DNA of 64,000 nt, from assembly GCF_000496755.2 (NCBI RefSeq), contig NZ_AYKS02000108.1, positions 37,435-101,434 on the forward strand, written 5' to 3'. How positions within the stretch are numbered: the first letter of the stretch is position 1; each line of letters starts with the position of its first letter. This stretch comes from Serratia sp. DD3. GTDB taxonomy: Bacteria > Pseudomonadota > Gammaproteobacteria > Enterobacterales > Enterobacteriaceae. This document shows positions 30,021-43,628 of this stretch, piece by piece. A program made the position numbers and the translations under genes. A model generated the notes under the pieces. The model had not been told where the DNA came from, ran no database searches, and was given only the letters and a program-made list of their open reading frames with translations.

Positions 30021-31457
30021 TTATTCACTCTCTGCGATTAGTGGCAATTCAATTCGGAAACAAACATCGGCGTCAGATAGGTTAACCAGTTTCAGTTCAC
30101 CACGCATACGGCGAATACAGTCCTGCGCAATACTCAGCCCCAGCCCACTTCCTTTGACCGCCCCTTTTCGCTGGTGACTCCCTTGGAAAAAAGGCTCAAA
30201 AATCATGGCTTGCTCAGCTTCCGGAATGGGTGTACCCGTATTAGCGACATCAATTTGTACTCGTTGGTCCACCTGACGGCTACGGATCCAAATGTTACCG
30301 GATTCCTTGCCGTAGTGCACCGCATTGGAATAAAGATTATCCAGAACGCGCATTAATAGTGTAGGTTCAGCCCAACAATATTTCGCCTCAAGTCTCACTT
30401 CAGTACGGATCATCTTGGCTCGAGCAGGTAAACTATGGGCAGCGACCACCATATCCACCAGTTCCTCCAACTCGACATTCTCATGTTCTGACGGCCCATC
30501 AGCCAGCTTACGGTTGTAATCCAGCAGTTGTTCGATCAGTTGTTGCAGATGTCGGCTGCTCTGATCGAGGATCGCCACCACCTCTTTTTGGTCGGTGGTC
30601 AGTGCCCCCACTACTTCATCGGCCAGCAACTCAGTCCCTTCACGCATGCTGGCCAAGGGGGTTTTCAACTCATGGGAGATATGGCGTAAAAACTCATGGC
30701 GCTGTGACTCCAACCACGCCAAACGTTCACTTAGCCAGATAATGCGTTGTGCCAGCGAGCGCAACTCACGAGGCCCTTTAAAAGAGGCCATCATGCCAAT
30801 AGGCCGCCCTTCCCCAAGACGGTTAATCATCCGCTCTACCGCCTTGACCGGCCCGATGATCATGCGGGTAAACAGCACCACCAACAGTACACTCACCAGG
30901 AACAGTAACAGTGCCTGCCAACCAAAATATTGACCGCGCTCAGCTATCGCTTGTTGTAACTGTTGACCGCGGGAAAAGATAACACTGCGGGTCGCTTGGA
31001 CCATTTCTGCATTAGAACGTGAAAATGACTCCAGCAGCAGCGAGGCATCCTTATCGGGGCCACTGCCCTGGCATTTGATGGTAGCGAGTTGTGTCAGCAA
31101 GTCACGTAAGGTCTGGTAGTAACGTTCATCCGGCAAAATAGGTGCGTGGGCATCCAGTAGCTGTGAATACTGTTTACGCTGGTTTTGGTATAAGCGTTCC
31201 AGAGTGGGTTCCACCAGCACACAATACTGCCGATAACTGCGCTCCATTTCTAACGCCATGCTGGTCATCGCTTCACTGCGCCGAGCATCAGTCAGCGTGG
31301 TACGGTTAATATCCGCCGCCTGGGCACTCAGGTTATTCAGGCTCTGATAAGCCTGATAAGCCAGGATCAGCAGCGGCAGCAGCACCAATAGAAATGCCAT
31401 CACCACCAATTGACGCAGCGAGCGTGGGAATAGACGCCATCTTTTCAAGGAAATCAT
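30021..31457 (-). CDS. glrK: Sensor histidine kinase GlrK (QseE)
   Basis: GlrK phosphorylates GlrR. The 478 residues have two membrane segments (about 17-37 and 180-200), a periplasmic sensor region between them, a HAMP linker (200-250), the phosphorylated His262 in SHELKTPLASMREG, an N box (NLYSNAVHYG) and a G box (GSGLGLSIAQDC). qseG starts 3 bases after its stop. The three genes form the glrK-qseG-glrR operon. Confidence 0.97.
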   Translation of the reverse strand: MISLKRWRLFPRSLRQLVVMAFLLVLLPLLILAYQAYQSLNNLSAQAADINRTTLTDARRSEAMTSMALEMERSYRQYCVLVEPTLERLYQNQRKQYSQLLDAHAPILPDERYYQTLRDLLTQLATIKCQGSGPDKDASLLLESFSRSNAEMVQATRSVIFSRGQQLQQAIAERGQYFGWQALLLFLVSVLLVVLFTRMIIGPVKAVERMINRLGEGRPIGMMASFKGPRELRSLAQRIIWLSERLAWLESQRHEFLRHISHELKTPLASMREGTELLADEVVGALTTDQKEVVAILDQSSRHLQQLIEQLLDYNRKLADGPSEHENVELEELVDMVVAAHSLPARAKMIRTEVRLEAKYCWAEPTLLMRVLDNLYSNAVHYGKESGNIWIRSRQVDQRVQIDVANTGTPIPEAEQAMIFEPFFQGSHQRKGAVKGSGLGLSIAQDCIRRMRGELKLVNLSDADVCFRIELPLIAESE

Positions 31458-31574
31458 TTCGTTATCTATACCAGGTTCATTCTAACTGTAGGATAACACA
31501 ACCCGTGTCTATTGGGTTTCAGCCCTGCGGTGCTTCCACAAAGATTGTCATATTGTCGCCACCAAGTAGCAAAT

Positions 31575-31604
31575 GAATTGGCACTAACTGAATTGGCACT
31601 AACC
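31575..31604. repeat. 15-bp direct duplication upstream of glrK
   Basis: Two adjacent 15-bp copies of GAATTGGCACTAAC(T/C) lie in the glrK leader region. Nearby, 31640-31659 holds a perfect 8-bp hairpin (CTGGGGCA arms) without a T-run. I see no gene between glrK and the 3' end of glmY. Confidence 0.7.
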
Positions 31605-31749
31605 AAGGAATTAACGAAGAGAGGTATTGGTCTTGAACGCTGGGGCAATGCTGCCCCAGAGCAAGAAAGCGTGGATGCTGACTTCGCGTCCCCAGGTGAT
31701 GTAGTACGTATAATATAATACAGAACTGGCATCGAATCAGGACGAAAAC

Positions 31750-31963
31750 ATCCATAAGTATCCGGGATTGATGAACACTTCATCACAGTTGGATACAAGG
31801 CGGTGCCTCACTCAACGTGTCGCCCGATGCTTGATAAAGCCACTTGCGCAGCAATTATCGGTTTGGTTGGACGATAGGCACCATTACTTTGGCATCATTC
31901 GGCGGCTTATGAGGCGCTGTTCCGCTAATACGGGGCCGGTCATAAAAAATTGAATGAGCAACT
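31750..31963 (-). ncRNA. glmY: Small RNA GlmY
   Basis: GlmY sequesters RapZ and so protects GlmZ and raises GlmS, tuning amino-sugar supply. The position between glrK and purL and the orientation match E. coli. The predicted 5' end, AGTTGCTCATTC at 31963, is close to the E. coli start AGTGGCTCATTC. The RNA can form a stem pairing TTATGA with TCATAA, a GGTGCCT/AGGCACC stem, and a final nested hairpin (GTATCC...GGATAC around TGATGAA...TTCATCA) that I take as the 3' end; this end is uncertain by tens of bases. Control elements are listed separately. Confidence 0.75.
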
Positions 31964-31967
31964 GGGC

Positions 31968-31990
31968 ATTATAATGCACGACTTGTGCCA
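31968..31990 (-). promoter_or_regulatory. Overlapping sigma54 and sigma70 promoters of glmY
   Basis: In the minus direction, TGGCAC-AAGTCG-TGCAT places GG and GC at the -24/-12 spacing required by sigma54. TATAAT at 31968-31973 overlaps its downstream end and would serve sigma70 with nearly the same start point. This double arrangement is known for E. coli glmY. Confidence 0.85.
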
Positions 31991-32008
31991 AGTTTGAATA
32001 ATCATTTT

Positions 32009-32021
32009 TAATTGACTGATT
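32009..32021 (-). promoter_or_regulatory. IHF site between glmY promoter and GlrR sites
   Basis: AATCAGTCAATTA in the minus direction fits WATCARNNNNTTR at every position. It lies about 50 bases upstream of the glmY start, between promoter and enhancer sites, where IHF bending would help GlrR reach sigma54 polymerase. Confidence 0.75.
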
Positions 32022-32097
32022 ATAATGAATAAATTATTTAACCTGGCTTTGTAAGAGAGTGCCCCACCCACAAAAGATGAGTAAGTTTTCTTCTTAC

Positions 32098-32115
32098 CGT
32101 CGCTAAATCCCGACA
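32098..32115. promoter_or_regulatory. GlrR binding site, promoter-proximal (imperfect)
   Basis: CGTC-N10-GACA departs from the GlrR motif TGTC-N10-GACA at one base. Its centre is about 143 bases upstream of the glmY start. Confidence 0.65.
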
Positions 32116-32160
32116 GCTTAATACCAGTAAAATAACCATCATTAAAATCAATGTGTTACA

Positions 32161-32178
32161 TGTCGCTTTTTAGAGACA
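32161..32178. promoter_or_regulatory. GlrR binding site, middle
   Basis: A perfect TGTC-N10-GACA palindrome centred about 206 bases upstream of the glmY start. Confidence 0.85.
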
Positions 32179-32192
32179 GTCAATATAGCGGT

Positions 32193-32210
32193 TGTCTCTA
32201 AAAACCGACA
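32193..32210. promoter_or_regulatory. GlrR binding site, distal
   Basis: A second perfect TGTC-N10-GACA palindrome, 32 bases (about three helical turns) from the middle site and thus on the same DNA face. Confidence 0.85.
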
Positions 32211-32224
32211 GCTGCCTGCTAAAA

Positions 32225-32252
32225 ATAAAAGGGCACCATCAAATGTGCCCTT
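32225..32252 (-). terminator. Rho-independent terminator of purL
   Basis: A perfect 8-bp stem (AAGGGCAC arms, 32229-32252) is followed in the minus direction by TTTTATTTTTA. It lies 48 bases after the purL stop and just before the GlrR sites. Confidence 0.92.
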
Positions 32253-32300
32253 AGACCAACAAAATCAACCCGTTATTCGCACCAGTAGGCCATCGGCAAC

Positions 32301-35300
32301 CTAACCCAACTGTTTACGGGCATTGCGGAACATCCGCATCCAGGGGCTATCTTCACCCCACTCATCTGGGTGCCAGGAGTGACTGACCGTACGGAACACC
32401 CGCTCAGGATGCGGCATCATCACCGTGGCCCGGCCACTGCTGCTCGTCACGGCAGTGATGCCATTCGGTGAACCGTTCGGATTAGCCGGATAAGCTTCGG
32501 TGACCTGGCCATAGTTATCGACAAAACGTAATGCCACCAAACCATGCTGCTCCAGTGCCGCCAAATGCTCCGCATCTCGCACCTCAACATGCCCCTCGCC
32601 ATGAGAAACAGCAATTGGCATGCGCGAACCCACCATCCCCTGCATAAACAGTGATGGGCTGTCTGCCACTTCCACCAAGCTGAAACGAGCTTCAAAACGG
32701 TCTGACAAATTGCGTACAAAACGCGGCCAATGTTCCGCACCCGGGATTAACTCCCGCAGGTTGGACATCATCTGACAACCGTTGCAAACCCCCAGAGCCA
32801 AAGTCTGAGGACGATGGAAAAACTCGGCAAACTCATCGCGCACACGGTCATTAAACAGAATTGATTTAGCCCAGCCCTCTCCTGCTCCCAACACATCGCC
32901 ATAGGAGAAGCCGCCACAAGCCACCAATGCCTGGAACGTTTGTAAATCACGACGGCCTGACAGCAAATCACTCATATGCACATCAACGGCATCGAAACCG
33001 GCACGGTGGAAGGCTGCCGCCATCTCGACATGGGAGTTAACCCCCTGCTCACGCAATACCGCCACTTTCGGGCGCAGGCCCTTGGCGATATAAGGTGCAG
33101 CGATATCTTCATCAGGTGTGAATGTCAGTTTGACGTTGAGGCCCGGATCGCCATCATCTTGCTTAGCCTGATGTTCCTGGTCAGCGCAGTGCGGATTATC
33201 TCGCAAACGTTGCATCTGCCATGTGGTTTCAGCCCACCAGGTACGCAGGGTACTGCGTTTTTCGCTATATACCGGTTTGCCTGCACAGGTAATGACAAAA
33301 TCGTCGCCACTCAATACCTGACCGAGGTAATGCACATTATCGGCCAGGCCATGCTGTGCAAACACCTGTTGCACTGCAGCCAACTGTGTTGCTGGTACCT
33401 GGAGCACCGCCCCCAGTTCTTCATTGAACAGTGCAGCCAGCGTATCCTCACCTAATGGCTGTATATCCACATTCATACCGCAATGGCCTGCAAACGCCAT
33501 TTCTGCCAACGTGACCAACAGGCCGCCATCAGAACGGTCGTGATAAGCCAGCAGCGCACGCTCCGCCACCAACTGCTGCATCGCGTTGAAGAAACCGGCC
33601 AATTGCTTGGCATCACGAACATCCGCAGGTTTATCACCCAACTGGCGATAAACCTGAGCCAGAGCGGTTGCCCCCAGCGCATTGTGGCCGTTGCCCAGGT
33701 CAACCAGCAATAAAGCGCTATCGCCTTTATCGGTACGCAGTTGAGGTGTCACGGTATGGCGCACATCTTCAACGCGGGCAAATGCGGTGATCACCAACGA
33801 CAGCGGTGATGTCATTTCACGCTGTTCATTATCCTGCTGCCAGCGGGTTTTCATCGACATGGAGTCTTTCCCCACCGGGATAGTGATCCCCAACGCCGGG
33901 CACAGCTCTTCACCCACTGCTTTTACCGCATCATAAAGACCGGCATCTTCTCCTGGGTGACCCGCCGCAGCCATCCAGTTAGCAGAAAGTTTCACTCGCT
34001 TGAGTGAGCCAATCTCAGTCGCCGCCAGATTGGTCAGTGCCTCCCCGACTGCCAAACGGCCGGAAGCGGCAAAATCCAATAGCGCCACAGGTGCACGCTC
34101 ACCAATGGACATCGCCTCACCGTAATAACTGTCCAGACTGGCGCTAGTGACCGCACAATCAGCCACTGGGATTTGCCATGGCCCCACCATTTGGTCCCGG
34201 GCAACCATCCCGGTCACGCTACGGTCACCAATGGTGATTAAAAAGGTTTTCTCTGCCACCGCAGGCAAATGCAGTACGCGCTTTACCGCATCAGCCAGGG
34301 TGATCCCAGCACGCTGCAATGTTTCACCCGTTGCCTGCAAACGTGTCACATCACGGGTCATTTTAGGTGTTTTACCCAGCAACACGTCCAGCGGCATATC
34401 GATCGGCTGATTGTTGAAGTGGCTGTCATGGAGTGTTAAATGGCGTTCTTCGGTGGCTTCGCCAATGACGGCATAAGGTGCGCGCTCACGGCGGCAAATT
34501 TGGTCAAACTGTGCCATCTGCGCTGGCGCGATGGCCAATACATAACGCTCTTGGGATTCGTTACACCACACTTCCAGTGGGCTCATACCCGGTTCGTCAT
34601 TGAGAATATCGCGCAGCTCAAAACGCCCACCCCGGCCACCATCGCTGACCAGTTCCGGCATCGCATTTGACAGACCACCCGCCCCGACATCATGAATAAA
34701 CAGGATAGGGTTACTGGCCCCCAACTGCCAGCAGCGGTCAATCACTTCCTGGCAACGGCGTTCCATTTCCGGGTTATCACGCTGTACTGAGGCAAAATCC
34801 AGGTCGGCATCCGATTGCCCCGACGCCATCGAGGAAGCGGCACCACCACCCAAACCGATATTCATTGCCGGGCCACCCAGTACCACCAGCTTGGCACCTA
34901 CGCTGATCTCGCCTTTTTGCACATGATCAGCACGGATATTACCCAAACCGCCAGCCAGCATAATCGGCTTGTGGTAACCACGGAGTTCAACACCATTATG
35001 GCTGTTAACACGCTCTTCATAAGTACGGAAGTAACCCACCAATGCCGGGCGGCCAAATTCATTATTAAATGCCGCCCCGCCCAATGGGCCTTCGGTCATA
35101 ATATCCAGTGCCGTGACGATCCGCTCTGGCTTACCAAAATCCTGCTCCCAGGGTTGTTCAAACCCAGGGATACGCAAGTTGGATACAGAAAAACCCACTA
35201 AACCTGCTTTCGGTTTTGCTCCGCGCCCTGTGGCACCTTCGTCACGGATCTCTCCGCCAGAACCGGTAGCTGCTCCCGGCCAAGGGGAAATGGCGGTTGG

Positions 35301-36191
35301 GTGGTTATGGGTCTCAACTTTCATCAAGATATGCGCGGCTTCCTGATGATAGTCATACTGGTCACTACCCGCTGCCGCAAAGAAACGCCCTACCTGTGAC
35401 CCTTCCATTACCGCCGCATTGTCTTTATAAGCGGACAAAACATAATCCGGCGTCTGCTCGAAGGTATTTTTGATCATTTTGAACAAGGACTTCGGCTGCG
35501 GTTTGCCATCAATCACCCAGTCGGCATTAAAAATTTTATGACGACAATGTTCAGAGTTGGCCTGGGCAAACATGTACAACTCAATATCGCTAGGATTACG
35601 CCCCAACTGGGTAAAGGCATTCAGCAAATAATCAATTTCATCCGGTGCCAATGCCAAACCCAGTTTGATATTGGCCTGGTCCAACGCACTACGGCCTTGC
35701 CCCAATAGGTCAATCACCTGATAGGGAGCCGGTTGGTGGTGAGAGAACAGTTTTTCTGCCTGCTGGAGTTCAGTGAATACCGTTTCCATCATGCGGTCAT
35801 GCAGCAAGCTGGTGAGTATTTGCTTCTGAGTCTCATTCAGTGCTGGGGCTATAACATAAAATGCCAAGCCACGCTCCAGACGAACCACCTTTGTCAAACC
35901 ACAGTTATGGGCAATGTCAGTGGCTTTAGATGACCATGGAGAAATCGTACCCGGACGCGGCGTCACCAGTAGCAGTTGCCCCTCAGGGGTGTGTTCTGCA
36001 AGTGAAGGACCATACTTGAGCAACCGCTGCAGTTTGGCGTGGTCCTCAGCACTTAATGGCGCACTCACATCAGCAAAGTGGACATATTCGGCATAGATAT
36101 CACTGATCGGAAGTTGAGCTTCCTGGCAGCGTGACAGCAATTTGGTAACACGAAAAGCCGACAAAGCGGGCGAACCACGCAGTATTTCCAT
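32301..36191 (-). CDS. purL: Phosphoribosylformylglycinamidine synthase
   Basis: PurL performs the fourth step of purine synthesis, converting FGAR to FGAM with glutamine and ATP. The 1296 residues from the ATG at 36191 ([15 protein letters not shown]) form the long single-chain type: N-terminal and linker domains (1-220), the synthetase body ([27 protein letters not shown] near 290), and a C-terminal class I glutaminase (about 1035-1296) with nucleophile motif [11 protein letters not shown] and the His-Glu pair in [10 protein letters not shown] PurR box lies upstream. Confidence 0.98.
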   Translation of the reverse strand: MEILRGSPALSAFRVTKLLSRCQEAQLPISDIYAEYVHFADVSAPLSAEDHAKLQRLLKYGPSLAEHTPEGQLLLVTPRPGTISPWSSKATDIAHNCGLTKVVRLERGLAFYVIAPALNETQKQILTSLLHDRMMETVFTELQQAEKLFSHHQPAPYQVIDLLGQGRSALDQANIKLGLALAPDEIDYLLNAFTQLGRNPSDIELYMFAQANSEHCRHKIFNADWVIDGKPQPKSLFKMIKNTFEQTPDYVLSAYKDNAAVMEGSQVGRFFAAAGSDQYDYHQEAAHILMKVETHNHPTAISPWPGAATGSGGEIRDEGATGRGAKPKAGLVGFSVSNLRIPGFEQPWEQDFGKPERIVTALDIMTEGPLGGAAFNNEFGRPALVGYFRTYEERVNSHNGVELRGYHKPIMLAGGLGNIRADHVQKGEISVGAKLVVLGGPAMNIGLGGGAASSMASGQSDADLDFASVQRDNPEMERRCQEVIDRCWQLGASNPILFIHDVGAGGLSNAMPELVSDGGRGGRFELRDILNDEPGMSPLEVWCNESQERYVLAIAPAQMAQFDQICRRERAPYAVIGEATEERHLTLHDSHFNNQPIDMPLDVLLGKTPKMTRDVTRLQATGETLQRAGITLADAVKRVLHLPAVAEKTFLITIGDRSVTGMVARDQMVGPWQIPVADCAVTSASLDSYYGEAMSIGERAPVALLDFAASGRLAVGEALTNLAATEIGSLKRVKLSANWMAAAGHPGEDAGLYDAVKAVGEELCPALGITIPVGKDSMSMKTRWQQDNEQREMTSPLSLVITAFARVEDVRHTVTPQLRTDKGDSALLLVDLGNGHNALGATALAQVYRQLGDKPADVRDAKQLAGFFNAMQQLVAERALLAYHDRSDGGLLVTLAEMAFAGHCGMNVDIQPLGEDTLAALFNEELGAVLQVPATQLAAVQQVFAQHGLADNVHYLGQVLSGDDFVITCAGKPVYSEKRSTLRTWWAETTWQMQRLRDNPHCADQEHQAKQDDGDPGLNVKLTFTPDEDIAAPYIAKGLRPKVAVLREQGVNSHVEMAAAFHRAGFDAVDVHMSDLLSGRRDLQTFQALVACGGFSYGDVLGAGEGWAKSILFNDRVRDEFAEFFHRPQTLALGVCNGCQMMSNLRELIPGAEHWPRFVRNLSDRFEARFSLVEVADSPSLFMQGMVGSRMPIAVSHGEGHVEVRDAEHLAALEQHGLVALRFVDNYGQVTEAYPANPNGSPNGITAVTSSSGRATVMMPHPERVFRTVSHSWHPDEWGEDSPWMRMFRNARKQLG

Positions 36192-36264
36192 AATCAAAGT
36201 TCTCTCGTCTTCGAAGCAACTGGATCCAGCACTTCATTGGGCGCAACAGGGGAAAACGCGCGTC

Positions 36265-36303
36265 ATTATAGAGAATCCACGCCGACAACGAAACCGTTTG
36301 CGT
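36265..36303 (-). promoter_or_regulatory. purL promoter with PurR operator
   Basis: The 16-bp PurR box at 36288-36303 reads ACGCAAACGGTTTCGT in the minus direction, matching ANGCAANCGNTTNCNT throughout. A TATAAT -10 lies at 36265-36270, so the box covers the -35 region and would block transcription when purines are plentiful. Confidence 0.88.
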
Positions 36304-36470
36304 AGCTATTATTGACAAAAGATATACTCACCATTGAATTGTCATAATCCGTCAATAAAGTTGCACACTGGCCTTTTCTTACGCAAAATGATCCGGTACT
36401 GGTCATTTAACCATGATAATTGCAGCGTCACACAATCAATGGCAAGCAGACGCTTAAATGAGATAATTGT

Positions 36471-38437
<1,967 letters not shown>

Positions 38438-38519
38438 TCATGCACTATGACAGTCAGCATTATATACCCGCCATCATTCAAGCTGCCAAATCTGCTTCTA
38501 CCACCCGAGGATATGGCTA

Positions 38520-39176
38520 TTATTTCAACGGCAACAGTTCACCTTGCTTATTGATTCGCCAACGATGTTGGCAAAAAGAGAGCAGTGGATCATCTTGTTT
38601 ACTGTCGCTATAGCCACTAAACAGTTGAAGTGGTGCCCCTAAACGTTGTTCCAACTGCACCACCTTCTGCCTGCCCAAACAGCGTACCGGTAATACCCAG
38701 CCACCGTAACGACGCGCCATCTGGCTACCCACCAGACAAACCTGCGGTAAGAATTCAGCGTCGTGATAAACCTGTGTAACCAACTGTTCTGGTGAGCCCG
38801 TAATCAACCAAACCTGGGTATCAGGTGCCTCAAGATAGTGACGCAAGCGCATTTGCACCGCCGGAAAGGCAGTCACTGTATGACGAAAATCAGTGACAAA
38901 CTGCGACTCAACTTCTTTCAGGCTGGCTTCTGAACGACCAAAAGTCATCGACCAGAGCAATAAACTCATTGGCCATCGTCGTGCCCGCCCCCCCATCAGC
39001 AACCCCAAGGCAACAATGGGTAATAACGGTATCACCAGCAATAGATTCAATGGCATACGTTTCAGCAAAAAACGCAAAAAACTGCCAAACATATCCTCTC
39101 GATGTAAAGTGCCATCCAGATCAAAAAAAACGATACGCCGAACTGTATTAGCTGGCTGGCTAGGTTTGCTGCTCAA
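38520..39176 (-). CDS. pgpC: Phosphatidylglycerophosphatase C
   Basis: PgpC (YfhB) dephosphorylates phosphatidylglycerol phosphate to phosphatidylglycerol at the inner membrane. It is a HAD-family protein: DLDGTL gives Asp19 and Asp21, LITGSP is motif II, and SDSKQDDPLL is motif IV. One hydrophobic segment follows motif I (LNLLLVIPLLPIVALGLLM). I chose the TTG at 39176 (218 residues) because GAGGAG lies exactly 6 bases before it; a GTG at 39209 would add 11 residues but has no such site. An ERIC-like remnant (tatacccgccatcattcaagc) lies between it and tadA. Confidence 0.9.
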   Translation of the reverse strand: MSSKPSQPANTVRRIVFFDLDGTLHREDMFGSFLRFLLKRMPLNLLLVIPLLPIVALGLLMGGRARRWPMSLLLWSMTFGRSEASLKEVESQFVTDFRHTVTAFPAVQMRLRHYLEAPDTQVWLITGSPEQLVTQVYHDAEFLPQVCLVGSQMARRYGGWVLPVRCLGRQKVVQLEQRLGAPLQLFSGYSDSKQDDPLLSFCQHRWRINKQGELLPLK

Positions 39177-39250
39177 ATGCGACTCCTCAAGGGCGCTAAT
39201 TTTAATCACTACAGTGAATATATACCCAAGATTGATTCCGACTTTAGACT

Positions 39251-39292
39251 GTAGTTTAAATGCTGTAGTTTAAATGATGTAGTTTAAATGCT
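39251..39292. repeat. Three 14-bp tandem repeats upstream of yfhL
   Basis: Three consecutive 14-bp units (GTAGTTTAAATGCT, with GAT for GCT in the second) lie at 39251-39264, 39265-39278 and 39279-39292. A single further copy (GTAGTTTAAATGCG) stands at 43509-43522, over 4 kb away. Confidence 0.88.
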
Positions 39293-39409
39293 GCGGAAAT
39301 ATTTATCTGCTATCGAGCCAAGCCTACTCACCAGCGCTCACATCACTTGGGTTATCTAAATCCACCAAACCAAACCGCTTATTGGTTGAGAGACCGCCAC
39401 GAGCCAGCG

Positions 39410-39717
<308 letters not shown>

Positions 39718-39744
39718 AAGGTAACAAAGCGCCTTAGCGCCATT

Positions 39745-39770
39745 ATTACCCTTCAACATTACCCTTCAAC
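39745..39770. repeat. 13-bp direct duplication over the acpS stop
   Basis: ATTACCCTTCAAC occurs twice in a row at 39745-39757 and 39758-39770; the second copy contains the acpS stop codon and last codons. A recent slippage duplication is the simplest reading. Confidence 0.75.
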
Positions 39771-40139
39771 AATGACCGTCGCACAAGCGTAGTGATGCTC
39801 GTCCGCCAGTGAAACATGAATCGACTTCACGCCCATTTGCTGCGCCAATTCAGTGGCGCGGCCATGTAGGCGAATACTCGGTTTACCGAGCGGGTCGTTA
39901 AATACTTCAAACTGCTCAAACGCCAGACCATGACGAATACCGGTGCCAAACGCCTTGGCCGCCGCCTCTTTCACCGCAAAACGCTTAGCCAGAAAACGTA
40001 CCGGTTGCTGATGCTGTTGGTATAGTTGCCACTCCGCAGGGCTTAATATGCGGCGAGCCAAACGGTCACCGCTACGTTCGACCACCGCTTCGATACGGAC
40101 TATCTCAACGATGTCGATTCCCAAGCCAAGTATCGCCAT
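39759..40139 (-). CDS. acpS: Holo-[acyl-carrier-protein] synthase
   Basis: AcpS moves 4'-phosphopantetheine from CoA to apo-ACP, essential for fatty-acid synthesis. The 126 residues show the metal-binding motifs GIDIVEI (Asp9) and [14 protein letters not shown] (Glu58 region). Its ATG overlaps the pdxJ stop by 1 base, so it is last in the rnc-era-recO-pdxJ-acpS operon. Confidence 0.97.
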   Translation of the reverse strand: MAILGLGIDIVEIVRIEAVVERSGDRLARRILSPAEWQLYQQHQQPVRFLAKRFAVKEAAAKAFGTGIRHGLAFEQFEVFNDPLGKPSIRLHGRATELAQQMGVKSIHVSLADEHHYACATVIVEG

Positions 40140-40870
40140 CAGCGACGAGCTTCACGCATCAGCAGTTTCATCTCTGCCACCGCAGCCGGTAACCCGCTCA
40201 TCACTGCCTGACCAATGATCGAGTGCCCGATATTCAGTTCATGCATCTCGGGTAGGGCAGCGATTGGCTGTACGTTATGATAGGTCAAGCCATGACCGGC
40301 ATTCACTTTCAGCCCTTTGCTGGCCGCGTAGGTCGCCGCTTTAGCGATACGCTGTAACTCAGCCTGAACCGCTAACTCCCCTTCTGCTTCCGCATAGTGA
40401 CCGGTATGAATTTCAATATAAGGTGCGCCTACAGCTACCGCGGCATCAATCTGGCGATGATCGGCATCAATAAACAGGGAAACCAGTATCCCGGCCCGGG
40501 ATAAACGTTCTATCGCAATGGTCAATTTGTCTTGTTGCCCGGCGACATCTAACCCACCTTCGGTAGTCACCTCTTGGCGTTTTTCCGGCACCAGGCAGCA
40601 GAAATGGGGTTTCAATTCAATCGCAATATCAAGCATTTCATCGGTGACCGCCATTTCCAGATTCATGCGCGTTTGAATGGTCTGACGCAAAATACGCACG
40701 TCACGATCGGTGATATGACGGCGATCTTCCCGTAGATGAACGGTAATACCATCGGCACCCGCCTGCTCGGCAATAAATGCCGCTTGAACCGGATCTGGAT
40801 AGTTGGTTCCACGTGCATTACGTAAGGTGGCGATATGATCGATATTAACACCCAGCAGCAAATCAGCCAT
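40139..40870 (-). CDS. pdxJ: Pyridoxine 5'-phosphate synthase
   Basis: PdxJ closes the pyridine ring from 3-amino-2-oxopropyl phosphate and deoxyxylulose 5-phosphate, giving vitamin B6. The 243 residues form a TIM barrel starting [19 protein letters not shown], with HLREDRRHI, a glycine-rich [10 protein letters not shown] and [10 protein letters not shown] at the phosphate site. It is followed directly by acpS. Its PLP product is used by IscS and GlyA in this window. Confidence 0.97.
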   Translation of the reverse strand: MADLLLGVNIDHIATLRNARGTNYPDPVQAAFIAEQAGADGITVHLREDRRHITDRDVRILRQTIQTRMNLEMAVTDEMLDIAIELKPHFCCLVPEKRQEVTTEGGLDVAGQQDKLTIAIERLSRAGILVSLFIDADHRQIDAAVAVGAPYIEIHTGHYAEAEGELAVQAELQRIAKAATYAASKGLKVNAGHGLTYHNVQPIAALPEMHELNIGHSIIGQAVMSGLPAAVAEMKLLMREARR

Positions 40871-41001
40871 GACAACCCTCTAAATAATGATGTTCAGTAG
40901 CAGCAGTTTACACGTGGGTGCCAAGCGGAAAAAGCAGAAAGCGATAAATATGTCCGTCGCCATTCACACTATAAGTAAAGATATCGTTACTGAATCAGCA
41001 G

Positions 41002-41733
41002 CTAAACATCATCAATTGGCATCGTGGTTTTTTTGTGCCCCCACTGACGGAATAGCTCACGACTTTTTAGCGGTTTACTGCCGAGATAGGGTTTTAGGGC
41101 GATGCGGGTAAAGCGTTTGGCTGCGCGTAAGGTTTGCGGATCAGGAAATTGACGCTCGGCCAGTGACCGCAGTTCACGGCCGGTAAAACTGTAATGGTCC
41201 ACTACCAGGCTGGCAATAAACCCTTTCTCTTCACGATAACGATAGGTCATACGGTCATCAATGGGTTCGCCACTACCAGCACAGTGCAGAAAATCCAATC
41301 CGTAGCCAAGATGAGCCAGCAATGCCAATTCAAACTGGCGCAAAGCCTGTTCTGGCGAGCTCTCTTCTGCTGCCAGGGCTTGCAGACACTGTAAATAGTC
41401 AAGGAATAGAACTGAATAGTTACCTTCATGCTCCAGCACACGAGACAATAGCTCATTCACATACAAGCCGCTGTAAAGCATCATGCCGCTAAGGGGTAAG
41501 GCAAGGGAGATAGATTCGGCGTTGCGTAGCGTCTTGACTTCGCCACGCCCACTCCAGCGTACCAGTAAGGGAGTAAAGGGCTGCAAGCAACCCTTTAAAT
41601 GAGAACGGCGACTGCGCGCACCTTTTGCCAGTAAGCGCACCCGCCCATGGTCTTGCGTAAACAAGTCCAGCATCAGGCTGGTTTCACTGTACGGCCGCCC
41701 ATGCAAGACGAAAGCGCGCTCCCAGCCTTCCAT
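41002..41733 (-). CDS. recO: DNA repair protein RecO
   Basis: RecO works with RecF and RecR to load RecA on SSB-coated single strands. The 243 residues have an N-terminal OB fold (about 1-80, [29 protein letters not shown]) and a helical C-terminal domain. As in E. coli the zinc cysteines of some orthologues are absent. It starts 6 bases after the era stop and is separated from pdxJ by 131 bases with no gene. Confidence 0.95.
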   Translation of the reverse strand: MEGWERAFVLHGRPYSETSLMLDLFTQDHGRVRLLAKGARSRRSHLKGCLQPFTPLLVRWSGRGEVKTLRNAESISLALPLSGMMLYSGLYVNELLSRVLEHEGNYSVLFLDYLQCLQALAAEESSPEQALRQFELALLAHLGYGLDFLHCAGSGEPIDDRMTYRYREEKGFIASLVVDHYSFTGRELRSLAERQFPDPQTLRAAKRFTRIALKPYLGSKPLKSRELFRQWGHKKTTMPIDDV

Positions 41734-41739
41734 TGAGGA

Positions 41740-43328
<1,589 letters not shown>

Positions 43329-43584
43329 TTACCAATAGATCCAGAATACGTCAAAAAACCTACCGCATACGGAACAGTCCTGTTTTGCCAAAAACCAATC
43401 CAAAGCTGTTTCGTTTGCCGTGGCCCCCGAAGGGAAGCCAACTGTTTATCAATCGGGAGTTATTCTACAACGAGAGTGAATATAATGCTGCGATTATATA
43501 TCTCTGCTGTAGTTTAAATGCGTTTTTTAGCGGCTTTTGGCCTTATTCTGTCGCCATTAGCCGATAATTTGAATTAACAGCAGT

Positions 43585-43611
43585 AAACTGCAGCCAATGC
43601 GGCTGCAGTTT
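43585..43611. terminator. Strong hairpin between lepB and rnc
   Basis: A perfect 11-bp stem (AAACTGCAGCC arms) with a 5-nt loop lies 17 bases after the lepB stop. T-runs are short. It probably ends or attenuates the lepA-lepB transcript before rnc. The rest of the 303-base gap holds the isolated 14-bp repeat copy (43509) and no gene. Confidence 0.65.
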
Positions 43612-43628
43612 CAAGGATGAAGAAGGTA

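Noticed and set aside
31466..31798. 110-codon open frame on the minus strand between glrK and glmY
   Set aside because: It runs across the 15-bp duplication, a hairpin and the glmY 3' region, has no ribosome-binding site and no recognisable protein features.
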